Made by a program: the position numbers and the translations under genes. From the NCBI GenBank assembly GCA_030272585.1, contig BSYQ01000004.1, forward strand, positions 1 to 64,000: a stretch of 64,000 bases of DNA. The letters are read 5' to 3'. Below the pieces are notes generated by a model. It ran no database searches. It had not been told where the DNA came from and saw only the letters and a list, made by a program, of their open reading frames with translations. Shown one piece after another: positions 31,401 to 45,021 of this stretch (within the stretch, counting starts at the first letter, position 1; each line of letters starts with the position of its first letter). The stretch comes from Bryopsis sp. KO-2023 (Eukaryota; Chlorophyta; Ulvophyceae; Bryopsidales; Bryopsidaceae).

Positions 31401-34400
31401 TCATTTACTGGAAGATGTCAGCCTTGAGATTTCAACGACAGACGCAGATGGGGTGAGCTGAAGTCTTTAAAAATAAAATTCGATTTTCACTGCTTTTCGA
31501 ATCACTCGTCTTTGTCAATTTGGAAAAACTGAAACAAGGATTCTGGGACCACGTAATATTTCCTCTTATAAACCCATATTATTTCTGGGTGCTCAGAAAT
31601 GGTTTATCATGGCAGACATAGAAACAATTGTTCCTTTGCAATTGTTTTTTCTCCTGATATATTATCAGGTGGAAAATTTGCAACATATCAAAGGCTTCAA
31701 AATTTCGGATGACAAGATGACCATCCAGCGGATCCGCTTGCCGGATCGATGTACATCCCTGAATGCTCAGCTCAAGGGCCGAGTCCAAAAGAAAACCCAG
31801 GTTTCTTATCAAGGAGAATCAAGCTATCAAGAAGTGAAACTCGAGGAAAATCAAAAATTCAATTCAACTCTGGCATCATCAGAAATTCGAGATATGTTCC
31901 TTGCAAGGGATGGATCCGGAAACTTTGTCGTTCGGGTGTTGGGTAAGAAGCACAGAGACATGTGTTGCGTGTGATTTTTGAATGAAATTACATTGCTTCC
32001 TCAAGAAATCGAAAAGTTGATTATGTTTTAACCAAGGAGAGAACATATGGCAGTGCTTGTCTCCTCTGATTGCAGGTTGTTTAGGACTAAAATTGGACAG
32101 TCACACAAAATCGACACCTGATTTTGGTGTACAAACATTAACTGTGAGTTTTCTGAACATAACAGGCAAGTGTGGTGAAGGCGTTGGGAAAGTGGGAGTG
32201 CAAATGTGCTTCAAGCATGTCTTGAAGAAATCCAAGATTTTTTCCTCTTAAGGGTCCTTGAGCTTGGGGCGACTGGAGGGGGTGACAAAAATAGAGGCCG
32301 CATTGAACGATGGCATCCAAAAAAGGGTTTGGAATTTGAGCCGGATCCGTGGCTTATGTAGTTCTATGGCAACTCCAATTAATATTGAGTGGAAGGAGGG
32401 GGAGGATGTGTTTATCCTTTACCAAGAAGATGATGTGTTCTTGTGCTCCACTGACAAAGGTAAGATCGAAACTTATTTCGATACATTTTCTTTTTGGTTT
32501 TTTGAGCTCTGGACGAACAAGGAATTCAAATGGTGAATTTCTTTCTCATTTAGCACACAGCCAATAGCCAACATCCAGGTTTGTATGTGCAGGATTTCGT
32601 TTGTATTCCATAAACGAATTGGGGAAAAATTCTGAAGACCTGTCGGAGCTGCTTTCCTACACCCCAGGTTATATATGTGCAAAAGACTTGGCCCCTGGCC
32701 GATACATGCTCTTGACTTTGTCCACTGGACACAGAAGCATGCTAAACATTGTGAAGGCTGATAGGACTCTCAAGCTCGGAACCGAGACAGTGATGGCGAA
32801 TCAAGACCTGCACTCCGAGGCAGCCGTCAGAAAGCCAATACAGGTCACTTGAAAAACCAGATAAACGAGCAACAGCAGCTTGAATTTAGCAACACCAAAA
32901 CCAGTACAGCAAAAGATGAGTTATTGGTGGATGATCTGCTTTGACGAACCGGCTTCAAGCGAGGGTGGTTTCCCTGACAACGCTGTGTGCTGATTCAAGT
33001 AGATTACTTCTCTAGAATGCTCCGCGTCCGAAGGTCTCGTTTTGCATCTGGGAGGAGAGGAATCAGACATCACCAATGCCAGGATATTGGTCGCCTTCAA
33101 GCGTTTCGTTTCTGACGAAATTTCTCTGAAAGAAAGGGAAGGGGGATCTCGGGTACCGCTAGCGCCTGGCGACTTCTCAGGGGTAGGCGGCAAGTTGGCT
33201 CTCTCCTGAACCATACGCATCAATTAAATGAGCTGTCCACTGTCTCTTGGCGGCGCCCCTTTAACAGAATATTAAAAGCAACACGCCCAGGTGGTATGGT
33301 AAGGTGCACACCAATACAATATCAAATGATATGTTTACTGGAGCCAAGAGTCGCTGGTTTGTGGGGATGGACGTTTGCAGTTGGCGGAGTGGGACAGGAT
33401 ACAAAGCGGATACAGTTCCACCAAGCGCCTCAGCAACGAATCTCGGTATGTGATGGAGCGTCGAGAGCACATGTCCAACTCCAATGTCGTGGGCAACATG
33501 CTTCCCAAGCCCTCTCTTCTCATCAACCCTTTCAGAACGAAGGAGACCGAAACGTCGGTGATCAATGCGGGTAACCCAAGTATAATTGCCGCCTCGTTGG
33601 GGACGACTGCTTTTCGCTTATTAATCTGAAGCACCTCTCTTTCCACCCCTAAAACATGCTGTTTGTGCTTGACGCTTGAAGAGGACGTCAAAAGAATGGA
33701 CACTTACTGGCGTTTCTTGAATCCCCAGAAGAAAATGGAAGAGCACCTGGTTACGCGCAACAGCTTCAGGAAAACATAGCACATAACGCCTCCGCAATTC
33801 GCCATCCAGTTGAACGCAGTGGCAATTTCTTGGGTGCACCGTTAAATGAAGGCTGGCGTTGTTTTGGGCGGGGTCTTGGACCCAGATGCGCAAAGAGCAG
33901 GATCGAAACTTTGGAGATTGTGGAGGAGGTCTCGCACTTGTTTTGCCCCTCTTCTGCCACTTTTGTCGTTGGCGGCGGCGGCACAGGAGTGGTGCAATTA
34001 TCGCTGGAGGATTTGGTGAAATATGGGATGGGCGACTTGAGCACATCGGGTCACACGCATGTGTGCGTTATGGCAGTCGCTCCATCGGGGTGCAAGGCGT
34101 TAGACTCAACTTTCGTTGCGAGGGATGGAAGCGGATTCGATGGCGAGCCACTTCGGGATATGGGCCTGAAGAGAGGGATCGATGATCGAGCTTGCTATGT
34201 CGAGGTATGCACTGTTCGTTTCGAATCGGTAGCATCGAACTTTGTTCAATGCTCCTTGGAGCAGATCTATGTGTCCGTGGACGATGTTTCCTTCTGTTGG
34301 TTGGTGGGATTGATTTGTAACTGGACCTTTGATTGTCCAGGGGAGAGAGATTACGTATTTGACGTGTGGCGAGTCGATGACCATCCCTGATGCATCCTTT

Positions 34401-37400
34401 GGAAAATTTCGAGTTTTGAGCTCGGTAGCTGACATTTGGAGAGTATATCTAACCATCATGGGCTCTTCCTCACTCCTCCCGAACCCTCAGCATTTGGATT
34501 CAGGTCTGGTGCTTTTCAGCATATAATTGATCTTTGAATCTTCTGTCCACTCAAGAATGCACAGCAACAAATTGCCACTTGATTGAAAAGAAAAGCTCCC
34601 AAACCACAGGGGCCACAAAAACAATGTGGTGAATGACAAGGTTTTCTTTTTTTCGAGCTCCAAATTACGTTGATGTGAATTGTGTTGTGCATAAACAGGC
34701 GCGAGTGTGAAAGATACCCTTCTGGAGTTTTCTTTCATTCTGAACTGGCCTAATTTGAGCAATCAAGAAAAGCTGGAGCACTTGACTGCGAATGCATGTC
34801 ACGAGCTCCATTTTTTCATCAAGCAGAGAGATCCTGATTTTTTCAACCAGTTCGTCCTTCCAATCTTGAAAAACAAAAACAAGGTGAGCAATCCAATTAC
34901 CTAATTTCCCTTAATGGCTTTAACATTTCTTTTTGTATGTAGTCTATAAGGTTAAAAGCCTCATCCAGGCTAACCATTGTGCGACTGAGTGGATGTGATT
35001 TGCGATGCGGTTTATTGTGCTAAAGTTTGGATATGAAAAGTAGATTCTGCAGAGAATGTAGAAAACAGCAAGTTCTGATGTTGTATTTTCTGTCAGAATG
35101 AGATGGATTTCATGGACGAGTATCTAATTGATGCTGAAGACCTGGTTTCCAAATGGACGATCCCCAGCAGATTCAACAGATTGGATCTTGCTGAAAGTTG
35201 TCTGTTGATCGCAAAATTGAGCCCAGAAAAGGCAGTCCAGTATGGAAAAGATATTCAAGATATGTCCAGTGCTCAATCTGTGAAACACAGGGAGTGAGTA
35301 ATATTCTGATGCAATACGATGATGCTTCTTTTTTTGTCAGTAAAAGTGTGAGCACAAAGAGTTAAGCCTGTTTTAGAGCGTGTTGGAGGAAAAAAATATG
35401 GTGCTTCTTTAAAAAATTCCCCCGAATAAGAATCTTAAGGCCCCTACAAAACAATAGAATTCTAGTCTGGATTTGGGTGGGAATTTTTTGAAATGACGTC
35501 TCTCTTTTCGTTGTTGCTTTTTGCTTTTCAGGAATGCTAAGTGGAGGAAAATATTTTCCATAGCTTTGGCGTCGGGTGTAGTTGATGAGGAACAAGACTT
35601 TGTGGAAGAATGCGAGGAAGCAGATGAATCAAGGTGGGTCGCACTCCAGAAAAATTAATTAATTAATTTTCATTTTTCCAGACAGCATAGGACCCGGGTA
35701 AATTTATTATTTTTTTGTGTGAGAATGAATGCACTAGGAAGGAAGCAAGGAAGAAGTGATTTGCGCAAAGAAAAATATGAGAACAAATATACCAATTGAA
35801 AGCACACGTTTTCATTATCATATTTGACGATTGTCCCTGGGGTAAAACCTTGTCTCAGAATTTTTCTAGTTTAACAGCTTAAATTACTCTGATTTTTTTG
35901 GGGGTCAAGCAGTGGCGATGATCTTCGACAGGCTTTCTGCGCTCTTGAAAGTGAAAGCTTTGGGGGACTTCCACGAGGCAAGAAAAAAAAATCGATCCTT
36001 GCTTTTTGGATATGTAGCTTTCAAGAGTTTGTGCTGTATTTGTTCACATACAGCAGCAAAAAAATCCCCACACGATTGATATTATAACTTGAGCAGCTAT
36101 TTTTCTTAATGCCTTCTCTATTTTGTTTGGAAATCCTCCCTTGTGTAGACAAATCCAACAAATAAATATGTGAGAGTTACAAGCGCTCCTTGGGTTAACT
36201 GTGGCTTTTTCATGTTTTTTCTTCTTCCGTTTGGCTAGGTCCCCCTGTGCAGTATCATCAAGCACAGAAAGCTCAGGAATGGATAGAAACGGGTTACTGG
36301 AAATCAAAAAAAGACCACATGTTCATGCCCAAAAACTCCTGTGGAGATTTCTGGGCTGATTTCGTGACTCACTGCAGCACAGGGAAAAATGAATTCTTGA
36401 CGAAGTATCTGCTGGGTGCCTGTCAGACTTTCACAGAAGCCATTTTTGCACTTTCACTGTGTGGACTGCCCATTCAGGTAAAATTAATACAGATTTGTGA
36501 TTCCTTACGAAGAAGTTTTGATGCATGTTACATCTCATGACAATGTCAGAAACCAACCTGATCAGCTCTTCTGCTGGTAGAATATTCCATCTTCTCTCGA
36601 AGGACTTGGTTATCAAAAAAGAACTGGCTCGATTTTACACATCCGTCATGCCCTTCTTTGCTGTAAATTAAATGGTATTGCATATATCCTAATGGATTTT
36701 TGTGGGTTTCTACTGATCAGGCAAGCCCTGATGGAGTGAAACTTACATCCGACGGTCCTTCTGTGACAATAGCTTCCACAACACCCTCCCTGGTCTGCCA
36801 CAAACAAATGAAGCCTGCACAACCTCCGAACAAAAATCAATCCACGGTGGTTTCCCTCCAGCAGCACATCTTTGACCCTCAGCATCCCACAGAAATCGAC
36901 CCAGAAACAGGAGAAAAAATTGAAAGGATCATCACAACCACCTTGAGGGCAGGGAAGCGATACAGCTACAGAGCTGTGATTACCAATTCCACAGGATCCG
37001 TGCACAATTTGGATGTGTTGATGCACGTGCCTGAGGGTTCGTTGTCTTTGGGTGGAAAACCATCCACGGTTTCTCTCTCGGTGCAGTTGGGCTCGTATCA
37101 CTGTCAGAAATTGGAATGGGAATTTTATTTTCCTGGAGAGGGGGTTTTCAGTCAGTATGCAATGACTGTGTCCAAGGGTGATAAGCTTTTGGCAACCACG
37201 ACAATGGAGGACAAGCTGAGAGTATGTTCTTTCTTTATTCACTCAAATTCAAAATTCTTATGTTACTTTTTCTTTGGTTATCGATTGGTTTCTCGAATTT
37301 CCAGAATTATACTTCATTCATTCACTTTGTGATGGCTGCTCAAAGAGAAACATGCAGAACTATAGCCCCTTTATTATAGATTGTTTGTGGGTGATTGCCA

Positions 37401-39361
37401 AACCTAACATGCTGACCTCAAACGACAGGTGGAGAAAGATCCAGAGGATGTTCGTCCAATCGAATCTCTGTCTTGGAAAGAATTCAGCAAACGGGCTTCT
37501 GATGGTGAAGTGCTGGAGTATTTAAAAAGGGGGAATCTGGCAAAAGCCGATTTGCTCGACCTGTTCCCTCGATTCAAACAGAGAGAATTCTACACCCAAG
37601 CAAGAGACATCCTTCGGGAAAGGCACCACTACGATGACACAGTTTGGTGCTGGTCTGTGTTTCACCTGGACGATTCGGGGCTGAAAGAATTCCTGCCGAA
37701 TCAAAAAAGTTTGGTGGATGTTCTTGGGCCTGTTAAGACTGAGCTGATGGACGTTTCAGCCAGGGATTGTGGGTACCGCCATTTGGAGTATTGGCCTCTG
37801 ATCAATGCCAGGACACACAAGCTGAAAGGGAGTTGGTCCCTTGCTAACAAAAGCTTGAAGGAGCAGTGGAGAACATTTATTGAAATGGCGATCCGGTGGG
37901 TGGAACGGTTCACATATGAGGGAATGCTCTGGTATCAAACCTTCAAAGCACTCGTGCCATGTGCAAAGTGACTTGTATTGCAAGAACGATGCAATTCGAT
38001 ATCAAATTCTGCCCATGATAAAAAAAGCTAGTCCTTGGATCTACAAGTGCAATGAAAAGAGTCCAATTTTTTTTTTTGGATTGTGAAAAAGGTTCCCAAA
38101 GTTGGATCCCTCTCAAGTTATCGAAGCAGCTCACTACCTGCTGGCCCAAGATCGTCTGGAAGATGCATCGACATTGCTCCAACGCATGGACTCAGAATTG
38201 CAGGGAACAGAACAGGAACCAGAAATGGCCATGCAGGTAAGATGCTCGACATGCAATTGTTGATGCAAACCCAGGATCGTTGTGACTTTCTTTATCAAGT
38301 TTCTGACAACTGATTTTAATGGGAATGAAAGAATTGAATTTAATCACCGCAAGATTCAACTCTCAGTCTTCCGGGCTCTCCAAATTATTCTGAAATTGTG
38401 GCCAGATATGAATTCAAGATGAAGCTCTCCTTTCTTAAATAGGTGGATTTGATGAAAGCATGGTTGGATATTTCCAACCCAGAAAGCGATCTTTTGACTG
38501 CACACGAGGTATCTAGGAGGTATTCTGGAATCGGTCATGGAAAATGGAGCCAGTGGTTCAAAATGCTTACAGAGACTCTGGAGGAAATCGAGCAAGGGGC
38601 AGGAGAATGGGAACTGGTGGATGAACAGGCTTCCAAGGATTCTGCCCCGGTTTTGCAGATTATCGCTGTGAGTAGCAGAGCAGCCGATTCAACATTTTCT
38701 CCGTCGTTTCAAAAGTGGCCATTCCTTTTCGAGAAGTAATTGATTCGCTTTGTGTTTTCAGGATGATGCAAAAGGCGATATTTTGGTGGACTACCGAAAT
38801 ATTTCATCAATTGACATTAAGATATACCCTATGGACGTCGAGCTTCTTTTCTCCTCCTCCCCTTTCACGTTGCTCTCCGGATCGACGCAAGGCAAAGAAA
38901 CGGACGACTTGGGGCAGTTCGCAGCTATAAAACCGTATCAAACGAAAACGGTCGAGTTGCACGAAACCGAAGGGCAGCACAACTTTTCTCTTCAAGAGTA
39001 CTTTCCTGAAAGTGGGAGTGCCAGCGTTATGGTGTGCGTTACCGGGGACACACTTCAACGGACGCTGATTCGATATGGAAACGATCTCAGAATTCGCGTG
39101 ATGGAGAAACTTGGCCTTCTGTTTGTTGGCGTGGCGTCGGATGGCGTGCCGGCGGCGGGCGCCTATATCAAGGTTTTTGCGAGGAAGAAAGGCTCAGCTG
39201 CTGTGGTTTTTCACAAGGATGGATACACAGATCGCAGGGGAAAGTTTGACTTCGCCACCTTGTCGTCTCACGGTGTGGAGAACGTGGAAAAGTTTGCAAT
39301 CTTGGTGTCCACTAAAAACCACGGTTGCTTGACCCTTGGAGCCAAACCGCCAGCACATTAA
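28405..39361 (+). CDS. Giant conserved protein of unknown function, ~20 or more exons
   Basis: One long gene of many short exons. Joins that hold in phase include 28405-28528, 28727-28833, 28944-29060, 29263-29436, a tiny 29480-29495, 29608-29761, 29836-30422, 30476-30948, then 31168-31452, 31669-31942, 32076-32143, 32593-32843 and the last exon 38762-39361. Exons at about 33.0, 33.4, 33.9, 34.3, 34.7, 35.1, 36.2, 36.7, 37.4, 38.1 and 38.4 kb belong too, but not every junction is resolved. The product has a helical N-terminus, a beta-rich middle (IVKIFEIDTWNF; YVMERRE...NMLPKPSLLINP; ACHELHFFI) and a C-terminal carboxypeptidase-regulatory-like sandwich (FHKDGYTDRRGKFDF). From memory, proteins with this order of motifs exist in other protists and in bacteria such as Planctomycetes and resemble alpha-2-macroglobulin-type beta domains. 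No thioester motif or catalytic site is seen. Function unknown. Confidence 0.75.
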
Positions 39362-40516
39362 CCGTGACAGGATTCGAGTTTCTGTTTTTACTTCCCTTGG
39401 TGGTATTTTGTATCCTTTTTGTAGCCCTCTCGGGTACGTCTAGTTTCTTTTTTGTGGTGGGTGCATCAGCTCAGTCTGATTGTGTTGTTGTTGTGATTTT
39501 TTTTTGTTAGCAATCTGTGGGGTAGATAATAGACCAGGAAAATTTCATGTTCTGTGGGCATCAGTGGGAGGACTGTGAGAGAATTTAATGGTGTCAAGCA
39601 TTGCTCCAAAAATACACAAATAGAACGATGTCAGGGGTGGTGTACATCAAATGAAATCCCTTCCTTATTCGATCACGGTAGCGGTGGGAAGGCCCTGATG
39701 TGAATTCGCCCACTGTCTCAACAACAGCAATTCTTATTGTCACATGTGCACCGTATGTTGGCTGTGAACTTTACAAAATCCGAAATCCATCAACCAACCA
39801 GGGGGGGGGTACTTGTGTGTTCATAATATCATGTTGACAAGGAATAGAGCATTTTACAATAAAATGAAAGAAACTGGGCATTTTTTTGGTGGTTTTCTGA
39901 TTGATTGCTGTTTTGGCTGTTCAATGGTGGAACAAATGAGATCTTTCTCTTTTCCGTCACCAATGTGCATGGTGGCCGAATCGGATCGGAATTGTTGTGG
40001 TTCAAATAATTCATCTTCTGTGCAGTGCAGTAATGCAATCCTCAGGAAGTGCAGCAAAGAGTGCACTGGGGTCCAGTTCACATTCTTACTTCTTGTGGAG
40101 ACCACAAAGAGAGGAGGGGGGGGAGGAAAGGGAGAAAGATGAACTTACAGAAGATATAAAAATCTGCAATAATATTCAAGCCTGTCCAGGTTCAACACTG
40201 CACTTCTCTTGCACTTTGCTTGAACCCCCAAACCCCTGGGTTCAGGGAAATCTTACAACTTCTTTTTTACATTCCAACATCCATGGCCTTGATTGTGCAA
40301 CCCCCGTCGGCCAAGTCTTGAGGGGGCAAAAAAAAACAGAACAATCAAATTTGGATGAGTTGCTTTTTCCAACTACCCTCCCACCCCCATTCCTAACCCT
40401 AATCCCACAACAAAATCCAATCCTGTTCTCACAGGAAAACATTCATCAAGGAATTAAAAAAAAAAAAATGGAACCCCAAATAAACAATCAGCAGCGTTCT
40501 TGGGCCAAGCATAGCG
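39362..40516. other. Tail-to-tail intergenic region
   Basis: Between the 3' ends of the giant gene and the pyrophosphatase gene. It has T-rich tracts soon after the giant gene's stop, a G run at 39802, and a C/A-rich stretch near 40370-40450. Frames of 60-200 codons at 39813-40602 are low in complexity and read through poly(A), so I do not accept them. Confidence 0.45.
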
Positions 40517-42410
40517 TCAATCCCTCAGTTTCTTTGGAACATAGAGGTCAACGTACGTATCCTTCAGAAAAAAAAAAAAAAAAAAGTTATGTTCATACAT
40601 AACTTTTCGAACACAGGAAAGAATTGAATCAGGCATGTAGGAATCAGGCTTGTGGGAATTGGAGCGAGAGTGGTGGACCCTCAGTCTGACTAAAAAGTTT
40701 TTGATGCTGCTGGCTTCAGAAAAGACAGGGACGAGAAAAAGATACATTGGAACAATTCTTCGAAACCCATGTCAAAAAAGAAAAAAAGAAAAACAGCTTT
40801 TGTGATTCTATCCGGCCATGGGGAAAAAGAGTACAAATTAAGATGCGAGGATAGAGGTGCCTTGAAATTTTTACCATGGCTTCCTGCACAACTTTTTTGG
40901 CCTCTGTGGCCCCCAAAAATTCGTCGACTTTTACTGCCTTGTTCTCATTCTTCTTGTAGTCTTCAAAAAACCTGCCAAAAGTTACCAGCGCTAAGAAATC
41001 TTTTCGAAGTGATAAAGCACTGCAACCTGCATACTTTTGTATACGCCAGATTCAGAATGATTGAGTGAATTTATCTGCAGCTAATTTTGTTCAGAGCAGG
41101 TTGCCGAAAAATTCTCCCCTCATTACACACAAATATATTTGTTAGTAAGAAAATTGTCTTCACCCCACCATCCTGGATGCTCACTGGGGAACTCTCCCCA
41201 TACAGCCAAATAAAAAAACGACAAAATATATTTTATTTGCCTGCAGACTTGCACAAGATTGATGCCACCTAGATTTGAATATCTGTCAAACAATGTGTTA
41301 GGGGGTTTCTCAGCAGCCCCACTCTTACATCATTAGTTCACATAAACATAATGATGATTATGACACTCAAGAGTCTTCCACTGGGCACCTCTTTATCATT
41401 TCGCACCTGCGGATTTCCAGGAGTCTGTGCTGGGGCAGTTCGGATATATCGTTGAAGCCGCGGTACTCGGGGTCGTCCGCGTGCACAGCGATGATCTTAT
41501 CGTCTTTCTCGCCGGAGTCCAGCATCTGCATCACGCCGATCGGCTTTGCCCGCAGGAAGCACATCGGAACCACCGTTTCTTGCATCAAGACGAGGACGTC
41601 CAAAGGGTCGTGGTCCTCGCAGAGCGTTCTGGGAATGAACCCATAGCTACGAGACAACACCAAGGACTTCACAAAGTAGCATAACACAGATCCGTCGTTT
41701 TGAGATACACTCAGACAAGACAGCGCTCTACCCGAAACAGGAAGCCTCCTCGCTTAAAACACAGCAAAGAATCTTTTTGAGAGGGGATGCCGTCGACGCG
41801 GGGGGGTTGTGACCTCGGGGGGGTTTGCTAGAGAGATACATTCAGAGGGGAAGCCCCTAACTGCTTGTCTGGAACCTCACTTCTGGTATTCATGCCGTGC
41901 TCCCCGCCACCGGGGCGACTACTCTCACTTCCGATCACAGTCATGGTCCCCATGGCCGATTTCAAATTCGAACAATCACTGGACTGTTCGGAAGTACAAA
42001 AGCCCCTCCACCCAAAACACCACCTCGACACACTCCCAAACAGACCCGAGAAACACGCGAAATGAAAACGCTGCTTCTGTGCCGCCCTCAAGTCCAGGTT
42101 GGCAAAACATCGATTCCCCATGTCAAAAATTCACTTTTCGCTGCGTTCGGAGCGATTCGTACTTGTGGGGGTAGACCACCGAGGAGTAGAGCACTCTATC
42201 CACGACAATCAGGCCAGACACCTTGTCCAGCTCGTATTTGACCTTCGAGCCTCGCGGAATTTCGATGACGGCGTTGAAGGAGGCCGGCGCATCGTCGCCA
42301 GTGGGAAGATCGTGCCATGGATGCGAAGCGTTGCCTCGGGAGCCCATCGCGCTGAATGCTGGGATTGATCCGCATGGGGCGCCTTTATGGTGACAACATG
42401 GTGACGACAT
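40517..42410 (-). CDS. Soluble inorganic pyrophosphatase, family I
   Basis: Four exons (42410-42163, 41646-41407, 40971-40875, 40561-40517) join in phase to 209 residues. The enzyme hydrolyses diphosphate to two phosphates with Mg2+, pulling biosynthetic reactions forward. Landmarks are [35 protein letters not shown], the signature [31 protein letters not shown] and the C-terminal [11 protein letters not shown]. The sequence is closest in style to plant and bacterial-type soluble enzymes and not to the longer fungal/animal form. The start chosen is the ATG at 42410 ([10 protein letters not shown]), giving ~34 residues before HPWHDL. An alternative first exon 42785-42490 spliced to 42355 is also phase-compatible and would add a basic N-terminal extension, possibly for organelle targeting. 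Confidence 0.93.
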
Positions 42411-43040
42411 CTTCTGGATATATTGATGTGTTGGTGAATATACCTTTTGAAACATTGTCACCCATCTGATGCGAACGGTGGGCAATTACCAATGCTTGAA
42501 ACGAAACGCGGAACAGTAACCACCCACAGCACCTGCGCCAGGAAGGTCGCAAGAACTGAAGTTTTGTCCGCACCGTGCGCGGTGAGTGATAGCATACCAC
42601 GACCAAGACGAAAAGGTCTGATCCAGCGTTTCTTCAGTTGATCTGATCCAGATCACTGATCTGAACTCGACCTGGTTCACCTTGTGGAATTTGCTTCCGC
42701 GAGTGTGATAGAGTGTGTCTTTCTTATTTGTGCGCTCCGCGACGCTTTCTCGCCGCAACCTTGTGACGGGGAGCTTTAAACTCAAAAATTTACGTTCATT
42801 AGCAGAAATTGATAAAGTACGGTTTTAAACCATAATGCCATCCTGGTGCTGGGTTTGGCTTTTCTTACGGCAATGAGAGACCCAATGCAAGGAAAAAATA
42901 ATAAATAAATAAACAAACAAATCAAAAACACAAGATGAATGTTTTATGACAGATCCTTATCTATTTGAGGTTGTATCCCTGAGCAAGCAAGACTGGTCAG
43001 ACTCATTTTTTGGTGAAGAAGCGTTGGAAGGGAAAGAATC
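42411..43040. promoter_or_regulatory. Divergent upstream region of pyrophosphatase and ankyrin genes
   Basis: About 0.6 kb separates the two start codons and must hold both promoters. It includes the alternative pyrophosphatase first exon (42490-42785, minus strand). AT-rich words with A runs near 42890-42930 precede the ankyrin gene. No specific factor site is recognised. Confidence 0.4.
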
Positions 43041-45021
43041 ATGTTTCGCGAGGTTGTATTCTTGCTTGTGTTGGTGGGAGCTGCCGTCAATTCAGAGCCA
43101 CTCCATGAGGTAAGAGCAGTATAAAATCCATTTCGGCCTTATGAAATGTGTTGGATTTCAAGTTGTTCAAACTTTTTTTTTGTGTTTCTCCTGGGAATAG
43201 GATATCGGCAAAGCAATTGGCAGTCCTGGAACCAAAACTGCTTGGAGGAAGTTGCTGCAGGACATGGATGGGCAAGCAGGGGTATCAGAAAATGACTGGT
43301 GCTGGCCTTAGAAGTTCCCTTTCCTTATGAGACATCCTCAACCCTCCTTAAAAAGGCAGAATGTATTTCTTGGGGGATTTAAAGTCACAAAGGGACTTGC
43401 TGTGTTGATTCGTTTAGAGTCTCTAGATTGGTCGAGGGGTTCGGTGGTGTTTTGGATCTGTGCGTACTGCAACTCATTGTCAAACTAGCCAGTGTAATAT
43501 CTCAACGTTTGGTACACACCTAGGACCTGTTTGATCCTCTGTTCATTTTTCCTTGCACAGGGGGCTGAATCGAGGCCGTGGAATGATCTCTCAACCAGTG
43601 AGAAGAGATTGTTGGATGCTGCACGCGATGGGGATGTTAAAATTGTGAAAAGAAAAATTAAGGAGGGAGTTGATGTTGATACGAGGTCCCCAACAGGCTC
43701 GACTCCCTTGATCAATGCCGCTGAAAACGGCCATACTGGTACTGTTCGTTTTCTGGTGGAAAAAGGTGCAGATCTCCAAGCTTACAAAGGGGATGGTTTG
43801 AACGCAATGGGTGTGGCAGCTTTTTATGGTCACACCAAGGTGTTGCAAGTTTTGCTGGAGCAAGGCGCGGATATTGAGGAGGGAAGGCGAGATGGAGCAA
43901 CAGTTCTCTTCTTGGCATCAGCACAAGGTCATTCGGGTGCTGTAAGGCTCTTGCTTGATGAAGGAGCTGATATCGAGGGCCGATCGACGGAAGATTCAAC
44001 TGCGATTCTCATTGCTGCTCAACATGGGCACTCAGATGTTGTACAGTTGCTGATAGAAAGAGGTGCAGATCCTGAGGCTGTCTCTAAAAATGATTGGAGT
44101 GCAATTGGCCTGGCAGCTTTTTTTGGCAAGACTGATGTGTTGCGAATCTTGCTCGATCAAGGGGTGGACATTGAACAAAGATCAATTGGCGGAGCAACAG
44201 CGCTTTTCTTGGCAGTAGATAGTGGTCATTTGGATGTCGTGAAATTCTTGCTCGACAGAGGAGCTGATGTCGAGGCCCGCTTCACGAAAAAAGGGAGCAC
44301 TGCAATTCTCGTTGCTGCTCAACGTGGGCACTCAGATATCGTTCAATTACTGCTTGACAGAGGTGCCAACCCTCAGGCTCTCTCTAAAAATGGTTGGAAT
44401 GCGATCACCCTGGCAGCTTTTCATGGGCGCACGGAGACCGTGCAAGTGCTGTTGAATCATGGAGTGGACATCGAGGCCAAGAATGTTGAGAGCACGAATG
44501 AAGGAGGGACGGCGCTGCTGTGGGCAGCAAGGCAAGGTGATTTAGACACCGTTAAAGTGTTGCTGGACAGAGGAGCCGATATCGAGGCCCAGCTCTCAGA
44601 ATCTGGTGTCACTCCAGTTTCAGTTGCTGCACAGAATGGAAAGCTGGATGTTGTGGTAGAGCTGATTGCTAGAGGCGCAGATATCGATGCAAAATCCAGG
44701 TTGGGATTTACACCTCTGCACAGTGCTGCAAAACGGGAGAGGGGTTCTTTGGTGATATTTGCTTTGATCGACGCTGGTGCAAATATCGATGCCCAGGATG
44801 ACCAGGGATACACTCCTCTGCATTATGCAGCATGGAATGGTGAGAGAAGCAATGTGGAGGCACTTTTGCTGCGAGGGGCTGATAAATCAATCATTGATTT
44901 TTCTGGTGATGGGACGGCCCGAGATATTGTTTGCGAGTGCCTGAACAGTGAGAAAGCAGCGTTTTGCAATTCAGAGTTCTGCAACGACAGCCAAGATGAG
45001 ATCCGTGCACTTCTCGATTAG
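43041..45021 (+). CDS. Secreted ankyrin-repeat protein
   Basis: Exon 1 (43041-43109) encodes a signal peptide (MFREVVFLLVLVGAAVNS, then EPLHE). Exon 2 (43561-45021) is in phase and gives 509 residues in all. Exon 2 is about 13 ankyrin repeats of ~33 residues (TPL..AA..GH...V..LL..GAD), ending in a short Cys-containing tail. Repeats 3-5, 6-8 and part of 9-11 form a higher-order three-repeat unit (100 codons; identical TCTCTAAAAA at 44081 and 44381). A possible in-frame cassette exon, 43201-43281, lies inside the first intron: it has AG and GT borders and would add 27 residues after the signal peptide. Ankyrin arrays bind proteins. A secreted or endomembrane location is inferred from the signal peptide. 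The partner is unknown. Confidence 0.85.

Noticed and set aside
39813-40602. Plus-strand ORFs of 109 and 201 codons
   Set aside because: They run through A tracts and T-rich 3' flank; the minus strand here carries the last pyrophosphatase exon.
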